DNA from: DASVRA01 sp036388855
GTDB taxonomy: Bacteria > Pseudomonadota > Alphaproteobacteria > Caulobacterales > Caulobacteraceae
Reading direction: 5' to 3'
Length of the DNA stretch: 8,499 nucleotides
NCBI GenBank assembly: GCA_036388855.1
Contig: DASVRA010000032.1
Coordinates: forward strand, 1 to 8,499
In this document: piece after piece, positions 1-6,970 of the stretch
Position numbering within the stretch: position 1 is the stretch's first letter
Layout of the letters: every line of letters begins with the position of its first letter
The notes under the pieces: generated by a model
Seen by the model: only the letters and a program-made list of their open reading frames with translations
Databases searched by the model: none
What the model was told of the DNA's origin: nothing
Position numbers and translations under genes: made by a program

Positions 1-1983
1 GATCCGCGCCGCAACGCCGCGCTCGCCCGGGCGGCGCGAGCGGCCCGGGACGCCGGAGCGGACGACGCCCTGATCCGTCGCGCCGTCGGCCTCGCCAAAG
101 CGGGCGAGACCCGCTGGGCGGCCGAGGCGCCCGCGCCGGCCGCGCCCGAACTGACGGTCGCCTGCGCCCCTGACGCCGCCTCCATCGGCGCCGCCGCCTT
201 GGCAGCCTGGGAGACCGGCGCGGTGTTGGTCGCGCGCGACGCGGACGGGGCGGCAAGGCTGGCAGGCGCCGCGGCGGCGGCGGTCGCGGCCGTCAATCTG
301 GCGGCGTTCCGCGATGGGGAATGTTTCAATCCACAGGCCTTCACACGGGCGGCCGCAGTCGCCGCGACGGCCGCGGGTCCGCAGGCCGTCCTGACCCTTG
401 CGGGACTTGGCGACCATCTTCTGCGCGAGAGAGCCCTGTTCGGCTCCGAACACGCGGTTGAGTTGACGCGCGGCGTGGCGCGGCTGGCGACGGAAGGGAC
501 CGGGACGTTGCTGGCGGGAACAACGGACGGCCGCGAACTGGAGCTTCGGATCGGCGCAACTCTTGGGCCAGCACCTTCGCGGGGGCCGGTGACGGCGGCC
601 GAGCTTGGGGATGGGACGGTGGCGCCGACGCTGTGTGCCGCCGCCGCCGCCGCGATCGAAGCGGCCGGGGATGATTTGGCGGCCGTGGAGCGCTTCCTGC
701 TGGGCGCGCGCGAGCTTTCCGAGGCGCCGCACGTCAATCACGCAGCGCTGAAGGCGCGGGACTTCACCGAGCATGAAATCGCAGCGGTCGAGGCGGCGCT
801 TCCCGCCAGCCTGACCTTGAGAGACGCGTTCTCGCCGGCGGTGCTGGGGCCAGGCTTCCTGCGCGACGTGCTGGGCCTTGGAGCGGATGAGCTGGCCGAG
901 CCGGGGTTCGACCTGTTGGCGTTCCTCCGCTTCACGCCCGGGCAGATCGAGGCGGCGGAGGCGTTCGTCCTCGGCCATGCGAGCCTCGCGGACTGTCCCC
1001 ATGCATCGGAGTTGACGAAGGCGTTGCTGCGCTCGGCCGACGAGGTGACGCTGGAGGAGCGCTGCCGCATGTCCGCGGCGTTCGACGCTTTCGCCGCGGC
1101 GCCCACGCCGGTGCGCGTGGCACTGCCGGCGGAGGCTGCGCCGGCCGACGCCGCGGCCCTGCTCGAACAGGCGTTCGCCGCCGGGGCATCAGCCGTGCAC
1201 CTGGTGCGCAAGGCGGCGCTTGTGGAGCCACTCGAGCTGCCGGCGGAAGAGGAGCCAGCGCGGCGGCGGGTGGAGCCGCCCGCCGTCACCGAACGGGTGG
1301 TGGAGCGTTACGTCGAGCGCGAGCGGGTGCGGCGGCGGCTGCCGGACCGGCGAAAGGGCTACATCCAGAAGGCGGCGGTGGGGGGGCACAAGGTCTATCT
1401 CCACACCGGCGAGTACGACGAAGGCGCGCTCGGCGAGATCTTCATCGACATGCACAAGGAGGGCGCCGCCTTCCGCAGCCTGATGAACAACTTCGCCATC
1501 GCGATCTCCATCGGCCTGCAGTACGGCGTGCCGCTGGAGGAGTTCGTGGACGCCTTCGTCTACACCCGCTTCGAACCGGCGGGGCCGGTGACCGGCAACG
1601 ACTCGATCCGCTCGGCCACCTCGATCCTCGACTACATCTTCCGCGAGCTGGCGGTGTCGTATCTGGACCGGCAGGACCTCGCCAACGCCGACCCGGAAGA
1701 GCTGAACGCGGACGGTCTCGGACGCGGCCTGGCGGACGGCATAAACCCCGAAGACGACGAGCCGGAGACGGTGCCCGCCGCCCGCTTCATCTCCAAGGGA
1801 TTCGCGCGTGGCGCCGCGCCCGACAACCTGCTGGTGTTCCCGTTCGGACGCGGCAAGGGCGCCGCCTACGGTACGGGTGCGGAGGCGGCGTCGGTTTGCG
1901 GCGCGTGCGGGGAGATCGCGGTGGTGGGCGCGCGCTGCGGGGCCTGCGGAACGGCGGAGGCGCGGCGCGGCGACGGCGGGTGA
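1..1983 (+). CDS. NrdJ-like (class II, B12-dependent) ribonucleotide reductase homologue, 3' part; possibly non-catalytic
   Basis: The frame is open from base 1 to the TGA at 1981-1983, so the start lies outside the window and 660 residues are visible. Identity comes from the C-terminus. Residues about 448-550 carry the TSCPD-type block of alphaproteobacterial NrdJ, with RKGYIQKA, GGHKVYLHTGEYDEGALGE, FIDMHKEGAAFRSLMNN, SIGLQYGVPLEEFVDAF, TRFEP and VTGNDSIRSATSILDY. Further upstream, APHVNHAALKARDFTEHE also matches NrdJ order. Active class II enzymes make deoxyribonucleotides using adenosylcobalamin. Here the expected barrel motif NPCSE, which should precede VNLAAF (residues 98-103), is absent, and the intervening sequence is Ala/Gly-rich. 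The expected C-terminal CxxC...CxxC ribbon is present (C633, C636, C646, C649), but the usual final Thr-Gly-Cys-Ser redox tail is missing. Residues about 415-447 form a charged Glu/Arg linker. It may be a degenerate paralogue with a structural or regulatory role. Family assignment is strong; loss of activity is inference from the visible part only. Confidence 0.8.
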   Translation, partial: DPRRNAALARAARAARDAGADDALIRRAVGLAKAGETRWAAEAPAPAAPELTVACAPDAASIGAAALAAWETGAVLVARDADGAARLAGAAAAAVAAVNLAAFRDGECFNPQAFTRAAAVAATAAGPQAVLTLAGLGDHLLRERALFGSEHAVELTRGVARLATEGTGTLLAGTTDGRELELRIGATLGPAPSRGPVTAAELGDGTVAPTLCAAAAAAIEAAGDDLAAVERFLLGARELSEAPHVNHAALKARDFTEHEIAAVEAALPASLTLRDAFSPAVLGPGFLRDVLGLGADELAEPGFDLLAFLRFTPGQIEAAEAFVLGHASLADCPHASELTKALLRSADEVTLEERCRMSAAFDAFAAAPTPVRVALPAEAAPADAAALLEQAFAAGASAVHLVRKAALVEPLELPAEEEPARRRVEPPAVTERVVERYVERERVRRRLPDRRKGYIQKAAVGGHKVYLHTGEYDEGALGEIFIDMHKEGAAFRSLMNNFAIAISIGLQYGVPLEEFVDAFVYTRFEPAGPVTGNDSIRSATSILDYIFRELAVSYLDRQDLANADPEELNADGLGRGLADGINPEDDEPETVPAARFISKGFARGAAPDNLLVFPFGRGKGAAYGTGAEAASVCGACGEIAVVGARCGACGTAEARRGDGG

Positions 1984-2042
1984 GTGGCCCCGGCCTTGCT
2001 TAATCGGAGGTGACGTTCCGCACCTCGCAAGGCTGTGCCGAT

Positions 2043-2531
2043 ATGAAACCCTGGCTCCCGCTCCTCGTCCTCGCCTCGCTCGCAACGGCCGCGCCCGCTC
2101 TGGCCCAGAACGCCGGGCAGATCGCCCGCGTGCAGGGGGGCGCCAACTGCCCCGGCTGCAACCTGTTCCAGGCCGAACTCAGCGGCGCGGAGATCGGCGC
2201 GCGCAATCTCTCCCACTCGCGGCTGCGCCAGTCGAACCTGTCGCTTGCGGTGATGAGCCGGGCCAGCTTCGCCGGAGCCGACTTGCGCGACGTCGACGCC
2301 TACGGGGGGGTGTTCACCGGCGCCAACTTCACCGGGGCCGACCTGACCAACGCCAGCTTCGTCGGGACCTACCTTCAGGGCGCCAACTTCCGCGGCGCCA
2401 AGCTGAACGGCGCCAACTTCTCCGGCGCCGAGATGCAGCGCGCCGCCGTCACCCAGGCCCAGCTGAACGCCGCCTGCGGGGACTCCGAAACCCGGCTGCC
2501 GGCCGGCTTGCGCATCCCCAGCTGCCGCTGA
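2043..2531 (+). CDS. exported pentapeptide-repeat protein with cysteine-flanked repeat domain (162 aa)
   Basis: The ATG at 2043 was chosen because it begins a clean signal peptide: MKPW, a hydrophobic stretch to about residue 19, then ALA-Q as a plausible signal peptidase I site. An in-frame GTG at 2010 would put 11 extra polar residues in front. The mature protein should lie in the periplasm or outside the cell. Residues 40-132 are about 18 five-residue A(N/D)LxX-type repeats (for example GANFTGADLTNASF), which fold as a right-handed square beta-helix of four to five coils. The repeat block is bracketed by four cysteines: C36 and C39 in CPGC before it, and C145 and C161 in AACGDSETRLP...PSC after it. 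They could form disulfides that cap the helix. CPGCN is not a heme site because the His is missing. The molecular role of such proteins is unknown. The second pentapeptide gene at 6971 has the same layout, so the two are probably paralogues. It lies 59 bases after the NrdJ-like gene and has no obvious promoter. Confidence 0.9.
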   Translation: MKPWLPLLVLASLATAAPALAQNAGQIARVQGGANCPGCNLFQAELSGAEIGARNLSHSRLRQSNLSLAVMSRASFAGADLRDVDAYGGVFTGANFTGADLTNASFVGTYLQGANFRGAKLNGANFSGAEMQRAAVTQAQLNAACGDSETRLPAGLRIPSCR

Positions 2532-2646
2532 GCCAAAGCTTGCGAATCGGCTGATTGTGCCGGGAGGCTGCGGTGGTATGACGCAGCCCCGCCGCCTCGC
2601 GCTTCAGGCGCGGGCGGAAGTGCCGCGTAACAGCCGGGCGAGATGA
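2532..2646. other. 115-base intergenic region before the TonB-receptor operon, with a strong hairpin
   Basis: This is the longest non-coding stretch in the window and the natural place for the operon promoter. It holds a hairpin at 2592-2617: CCGCC, one bulged T, CGCGC, loop TTCAG, then GCGCG and GGCGG, giving 10 G-C pairs. No T run follows on either strand, so it is not a standard intrinsic terminator. It could still be a transcript end for the pentapeptide gene or a structure in the operon leader. A weak sigma-70-like pair (TTGTGC at 2555-2560, 16 bases, TATGAC at 2577-2582) is present but too poor to call a promoter. Confidence 0.5.
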
Positions 2647-4560
2647 ATGCCGCGACCTCGGGCGTCCCACCGCCGCAAGCCCTGGATGCCGTTGGCGCTC
2701 AGCGGCCTGCTCGCCGCCCTCGCCGTCTCCGCCCGCGCCGAAATCGAGCCACCCGACCTCAGCGAGATGTCGCTGGAGGAGCTCGCGAGCGTCGAAGTCA
2801 CCTCCGTCTCCCGCCGCGCCGAGCCGATCAGCCAGGCGCCAGCGTCGGTCTATGTAATCTCGAACGAAGACATCCGCCGCTCCGGCGCCCTGAGCCTGCC
2901 CGAGGCCCTGAGGCTCGCCCCGAACCTCGATGTCGCCCGCCTCGACGCGATGAGCTACGCGATCAGCGCGCGCGGGTTCAATTCCTTCCAGAGCTCCAAC
3001 AAGCTGCTGGTGCTGATCGACGGGCGCACCGTCTACACCCCGCTGTTCTCGGGCGTGTTCTGGGAGCAGCAGAACGTCATGCTGGAGGACCTCGACCGCG
3101 TCGAGGTGATCAGCGGCCCGGGCGGTACTCTCTACGGCGCCAACGCGGTGAACGGGGTGATCAACGTGATCAGCCGCGACGCCCACGACACGCAGGGCGC
3201 GCTGCTGACCGGCGCGGTCAGCAACACCGAAACCGACTTCGGCGTGCGTTACGGCGGCCGCTTCGGCGCCAACGGGGCGTTCCGGATCTACGCCACCGGC
3301 TTCGACCGCGGTCATACGCTGACACCCACGGGCCAGGACGCGGGCGATGGCTGGGACGGCCTGCAGGGCGGCTTCCGCGCCGACTGGCGTGGCGAGGCGA
3401 ACGCCTTCACCCTGCAGGGCGACATCTACGACTACAGCATCGAGGCGGCCGGCAGCCTGAGCGCGCCGGGCACGGCCCTGCGCGGCCACAACCTGCTGGG
3501 GCGCTGGACCCGCAGCTTCGACGACCGCTCGGCCCTGGAGGTTCAGGCCTATTACGACAAGGCCGACCGGCCGAGCCCCGAGCTCTCCGACTCGCTACAA
3601 ACCTTCGACATCCAGGCGCAATACGCCACCGCCTGGCGCGAGCGGCACGAGCTGGTGTTCGGCGGCGGCTACCGCTGGACCAGTGACGAATTCATTTTCA
3701 GCGGCGCCCCGATCATCGATCCGGAGAGCCGTGACTTCGGACTGGCCAACGTGTTCCTGCAGGACAAGATCAGGCTGGCCGAGAACCTGGCGCTGACCCT
3801 GGGTCTGAAGGTGCAGAACAGCGCCTTCACCGGGGTGGAATATCTGCCCAATCTTCGCCTGGCCTGGCAGCCGTCGGACCGCGCCCTGCTCTGGGCCGCA
3901 ATCTCGCGCGCCGTGCGCGATCCCTCCCGCCTGGAGCGCGACCTGGCGGTGCCGGGCGTGCTCCTGCCCGGCACCCTGGATTCCGAGAAGCTGATCGCCC
4001 TGGAAGCCGGCTACCGCGGCCAGCCCCTGCCCCGGACCACCTTGTCGATTACGCTCTACGCCAACCACTACGACGACATCCGCACTCAGGAGTTGTCGGC
4101 CGGCGGCGTGCAGCCCTTCTTTTTCGGCAACGGCATCGAAGGTGAAACCTATGGCGTCGAGGCCTGGGGCTCCTACGACCTCACCGAGCGCTGGCGGCTG
4201 TTTGCCGGGCTGAACCTGCTGCGCAAGGACCTGGAGGTGAAGCCCGGGCGCGTGGACATTGCCAACCTCGTCGCGGCCGGAAACGACCCGGACTACCAGT
4301 TCTTCCTGCGCTCGCAGGTGAACCTGCCGCACCGGGTGGAGCTGGACGTGCGGCTGCGCGCGGTGGACGAGCGGCCACAGCCGTTCGTGCCGGGCTACGT
4401 CGAGGCCGACGCGCGGCTGGGCTGGCGCGCGACCGAGGCGGTGGAGCTCTACTTGGCCGGCTTCAACCTGCTCGACGCCGCCCATCCGGAAGACATCGAC
4501 CGCACCCTGCAGCGGGAAATCCGGCGCAGCGTCCAGGCCGGCGCGCGGCTGAGGTTCTGA
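2647..4560 (+). CDS. TonB-dependent outer-membrane receptor (637 aa)
   Basis: This is an outer-membrane beta-barrel that binds an extracellular ligand and imports it, or signals its presence, using TonB energy. Residues 1-31 form a signal peptide (RRKPWMPLALSGLLAALAV, cleaved near ARA-EI). The start at 2647 keeps the basic N-terminus; an internal Met at 2686 is an alternative, and the ATG at 2643 is in another frame. VEVTSVSRR at about residues 49-57 is TonB-box-like. The plug spans about 57-176 with PASVYVISNEDIRRSG, LPEALRLAPNLDVAR, ISARGFN, KLLVLIDGRTVYTPLFSGV, RVEVISGPGGTLYGANAVNG and VINVIS. The rest is barrel, ending in RLRF with the terminal aromatic used by outer-membrane proteins. 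There is no extra N-terminal STN signalling domain, so any signalling would have to go through the next gene product. This receptor subfamily (DLSEMSLEELASVEVTSVS start) is commonly found beside YfiR/DUF4154 genes. The ligand cannot be told from sequence. It is first gene of the three-gene operon. Confidence 0.95.
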   Translation: MPRPRASHRRKPWMPLALSGLLAALAVSARAEIEPPDLSEMSLEELASVEVTSVSRRAEPISQAPASVYVISNEDIRRSGALSLPEALRLAPNLDVARLDAMSYAISARGFNSFQSSNKLLVLIDGRTVYTPLFSGVFWEQQNVMLEDLDRVEVISGPGGTLYGANAVNGVINVISRDAHDTQGALLTGAVSNTETDFGVRYGGRFGANGAFRIYATGFDRGHTLTPTGQDAGDGWDGLQGGFRADWRGEANAFTLQGDIYDYSIEAAGSLSAPGTALRGHNLLGRWTRSFDDRSALEVQAYYDKADRPSPELSDSLQTFDIQAQYATAWRERHELVFGGGYRWTSDEFIFSGAPIIDPESRDFGLANVFLQDKIRLAENLALTLGLKVQNSAFTGVEYLPNLRLAWQPSDRALLWAAISRAVRDPSRLERDLAVPGVLLPGTLDSEKLIALEAGYRGQPLPRTTLSITLYANHYDDIRTQELSAGGVQPFFFGNGIEGETYGVEAWGSYDLTERWRLFAGLNLLRKDLEVKPGRVDIANLVAAGNDPDYQFFLRSQVNLPHRVELDVRLRAVDERPQPFVPGYVEADARLGWRATEAVELYLAGFNLLDAAHPEDIDRTLQREIRRSVQAGARLRF

Positions 4561-4565
4561 CGCGC

Positions 4566-5138
4566 GTGGCCGACCCCCCCCGCCCTTTGGCCGCGCTGCG
4601 CATCCTGGGCGCGGGGGCCGTCGCGGCGGCCATAAGCCTTGCGGCCCCGGCTCCGGCGCAGACGCCGAACCTCGAGTATGCGGTCAAGGCGGCCTACCTC
4701 TACAAGTTCGCGCCGTTCGTCGAATGGCCCGACAGCGCCTTCGCCTCGCCAACCAGCCCGATGGTGGTCTGTATCGCGGGCGACGAGCCGTTCGGCCCGG
4801 TGCTTGCGCGCACGCTCGACGGCAAGCGCGCGGGCCAGCGGCCGGTGGTGGTGCGCAAACTGTCCAGGGTGGAGGGCCGCGGCGATTGCCATGTGCTCTA
4901 TCTGGCCGGCTCTAAGGCGCAGTCGGTGGGCGACGGCCTTGCCGCCGTGCGAGGCACGCCCGTGCTGACCGTGACCGACTCCCGCTCCAGCGGCGGCGTG
5001 CGAGGGATCGTCCACTTCGTCATCGAAGCCAACCGGGTGCGCTTCCAGATCGACGAGCAGGCGGCCGCGCGCAACGGCCTGAGCATGAGCTCCAAGCTGC
5101 TCAGCCTGGCGCTGTCGGTGAAGCCGAGGGGCGCCTGA
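4566..5138 (+). CDS. YfiR-family (DUF4154) periplasmic protein (190 aa)
   Basis: The GTG start at 4566 lies 5 bases after the receptor stop, with GAGG at 4551-4554 as a possible ribosome site. This indicates co-transcription and probably translational coupling. The N-terminus is a signal peptide (RILGAGAVAAAISLAAPAPA-Q, cut near residue 31). Family hallmarks follow: YAVKAAYLYKFAPFVEWP at residues 38-55, VVCIAGDEPFG, the Cys-His motif GDCHVLYLAGS, PVLTVTDS, a glycine loop followed by IVHFVIEANRVRFQID, and the ending AARNGLSMSSKLLSLAL. C69 and C108 are 39 residues apart, the same spacing as the C71-C110 disulfide of Pseudomonas YfiR; the second YfiR disulfide pair is absent. In Pseudomonas, YfiR is a periplasmic inhibitor of the diguanylate cyclase YfiN and is controlled by the outer-membrane protein YfiB. 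Here it most likely links the receptor upstream to the kinase downstream; that role is inferred from gene order. Confidence 0.92.
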   Translation: MADPPRPLAALRILGAGAVAAAISLAAPAPAQTPNLEYAVKAAYLYKFAPFVEWPDSAFASPTSPMVVCIAGDEPFGPVLARTLDGKRAGQRPVVVRKLSRVEGRGDCHVLYLAGSKAQSVGDGLAAVRGTPVLTVTDSRSSGGVRGIVHFVIEANRVRFQIDEQAAARNGLSMSSKLLSLALSVKPRGA

Positions 5139-5142
5139 GCCG

Positions 5143-6906
5143 GTGTCCCGCCTGCCCGCCTTCTCCCAACGCTGGGGTCCCGTCCCGCTGCTGGCGGTGC
5201 TCAGCGCCCTTGCGCTGCTGGCGGCGGGCGCGCTCACCGCCACCTTCAACGAACGCGCCTACCGCGCCCAGGCGCTCAGCGACATCGACGCCCAGGCGCA
5301 GATCCTGGCCGCCAGCGTCTCCGCCGCCCTGGCCTTCGACGACCGCGCCGCCGCGCAGGAATACATCGACGCGCTGAAGGCGAACCCGGCGCTGGAGGCG
5401 GCGGCGGTCTATGACACCGGCGGGCGGCTGTTCGCCGGCTTCGCGCGCGGCCGCGCCAGCGGTCTGCCGAACCAGCCCCGGTTCGCGCCGGCTCATTACG
5501 AGGCCGGTCATGGGATCGCGCAGAAACCGGTGGCGGAGGGCGAGGCGCGGCTGGGCACGGTCTACCTGCGCAGCGTCGCCGAGCCGACCGCGGTACGGCT
5601 GCGCCGGCATGGCGGCGCGGCGCTGCTGGTGGTGATGGCGATCCTGCTGCTGGGCGTGCTGGCGGCCGCGACGTCGATCATGCGCCGAACCAACGCCCAG
5701 CTGGCCGAGCGGGCGCGCGAGCTGACCGAGGCCAACCGCCTGCTGCAGGTGCAGATCGAGGAGCGGGAGCGAGCCGAGGAGGCGCTGCGCCAGAGCCAGA
5801 AGATGGAGGCGATGGGCCAGCTCACCGGCGGGGTGGCGCACGACTTCAACAACATCCTGATGGTGGCTTCCAGCGGCCTGGACCTGATGGACCGCGCCAA
5901 GGACGACGCGCGCCGCCAGATGCTCAAGGACGGCATCCGCCAGGCCATCGACCGGGGCGCGGCCCTGACGCGCCAGCTGCTCGCCTTCTCCCGCCGCACC
6001 GCGCTGAAGCCCGAGGTAGTGGATCTGGCCGCCCAAATTGGGGCCATGGGCGACCTGCTCGACCGCTCGCTGCGCGAGGACATCACCGTTCACCTTGATC
6101 TTGCGGACGACCTCTGGCCGGTGGAGGTCGATCCCACCCAATTTGAATTGGCCCTACTTAATGTGGCCGTGAACGCACGTGACGCCATGCCCACTGGCGG
6201 CGCTATCACTATCGGCGCGCGCAACGCGCCGGGCGTGAACCAAGGCGGCCTGGTTGGCGACTTCGTGCGCGTCTGGGTGCAGGACGAGGGCCGGGGCATC
6301 GCCCCGGAGCTGCTGGCGCGGGTGTTCGAGCCGTTCTTCACCACCAAGGAGGTGGGCAAGGGCACCGGGCTGGGCCTGAGTCAGGTCTACGGCTTCTCCC
6401 GCTCCTCCGGCGGCGACGTGCGGGTGGAGAGCCAGGTCGGCGAGGGCGCGACCTTCTCGCTGCTGATCCCCCGGAGCAGCAAGCCCTTGACCAAGCCGCG
6501 GCCCGAGCCCGCCCACACCACCGCGCCCGGGCGTGGGCGGGTTCTGCTGGTCGAGGACGACGAGGCCGTGGCCCATCTCGCCGTCCAGATGCTGGAGGAG
6601 CTCGGCTACCGCGCCGTGCGCGCCGCCGATCCGCCGTCCGCCGTGGCGCTGTTCGAGGCCGATCCTGCCTTTGACATGGTCTTCTCCGATCTGGTCATGC
6701 CAGGGGAGATGGACGGCACCGCCCTGGCGCGCGAACTTCGACGGCGGCGCCCGGACCTGCCGATCCTGCTCACCACCGGCTACAGCCCGGCGGCCGCCGC
6801 GGCCGCCAGCGAGGGTTTCCCGATCCTGTCCAAACCCTACCGGATCGAAGCGCTCGCCCAGGCGCTGGGCGCGCTTTCGGTTACATCCCGTTCAGCAAGT
6901 CCTTGA
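5143..6906 (+). CDS. hybrid sensor histidine kinase with CHASE8-like periplasmic domain and receiver (587 aa)
   Basis: The GTG start at 5143 is 4 bases after the YfiR-like stop; GAGGG at 5126-5130 may serve as ribosome site. Domain order: membrane segment about residues 14-35; periplasmic domain about 36-155 with QAQILAASVSAALAFDDRAAA and ALKANPALEAAAVYD, typical of CHASE8 as in YfiN/TpbB; membrane segment about 158-178; a coiled-coil linker about 180-218. The HisKA domain has phospho-acceptor His233 in GGVAHDFNN. The ATPase domain has the N box (N340, N344), the G1 box DEGRGIA (D381), the F box FEPFFTTK (395-402) and the G2 box GKGTGLGL (405-412). A receiver follows with acidic E471-D473, phospho-acceptor Asp516 in FSDLVMPGEMDG, T544/T545 and K564. 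All key residues are present, so kinase and receiver should both be active. There is no HPt or DNA-binding domain, so output must pass to another protein. The periplasmic domain is the likely contact for the YfiR-like neighbour. Confidence 0.94.
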   Translation: MSRLPAFSQRWGPVPLLAVLSALALLAAGALTATFNERAYRAQALSDIDAQAQILAASVSAALAFDDRAAAQEYIDALKANPALEAAAVYDTGGRLFAGFARGRASGLPNQPRFAPAHYEAGHGIAQKPVAEGEARLGTVYLRSVAEPTAVRLRRHGGAALLVVMAILLLGVLAAATSIMRRTNAQLAERARELTEANRLLQVQIEERERAEEALRQSQKMEAMGQLTGGVAHDFNNILMVASSGLDLMDRAKDDARRQMLKDGIRQAIDRGAALTRQLLAFSRRTALKPEVVDLAAQIGAMGDLLDRSLREDITVHLDLADDLWPVEVDPTQFELALLNVAVNARDAMPTGGAITIGARNAPGVNQGGLVGDFVRVWVQDEGRGIAPELLARVFEPFFTTKEVGKGTGLGLSQVYGFSRSSGGDVRVESQVGEGATFSLLIPRSSKPLTKPRPEPAHTTAPGRGRVLLVEDDEAVAHLAVQMLEELGYRAVRAADPPSAVALFEADPAFDMVFSDLVMPGEMDGTALARELRRRRPDLPILLTTGYSPAAAAAASEGFPILSKPYRIEALAQALGALSVTSRSASP

Positions 6907-6970
6907 TCGGACAAGCGCATTACCGCGAATTAAGTGGCGCCTCCGCCGGCCTTGCCCCATCTTCAGGGCC

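Noticed and set aside
1189..2085. Long minus-strand open frame opposite the NrdJ-like gene
   Set aside because: It gives low-complexity Arg/Ala/Gly-rich protein with no recognisable domain, antisense to a well-supported gene. Such frames are routine in 70% GC DNA.
2148..2162. CPGC in the first pentapeptide protein as a c-type heme site
   Set aside because: The residue after the second cysteine is Asn (Asp in the paralogue), not the His needed for heme attachment.
2555..2582. Sigma-70-like promoter TTGTGC - 16 bases - TATGAC before the operon
   Set aside because: Both boxes are poor matches and the spacing is short; similar matches are expected by chance.
2449..3489. 346-residue minus-strand open frame opposite the receptor gene
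   Set aside because: It has no domain or signal and mirrors third-position GC of the conserved plug-domain code on the other strand.
5101..6141. 346-residue minus-strand open frame opposite the kinase gene
   Set aside because: It has no family resemblance; the plus strand carries every kinase motif in order.
6533..6970. Upstream extension of the second pentapeptide gene in the same frame
   Set aside because: The region codes for the kinase receiver in another frame, and starting at 6971 gives a proper signal peptide.
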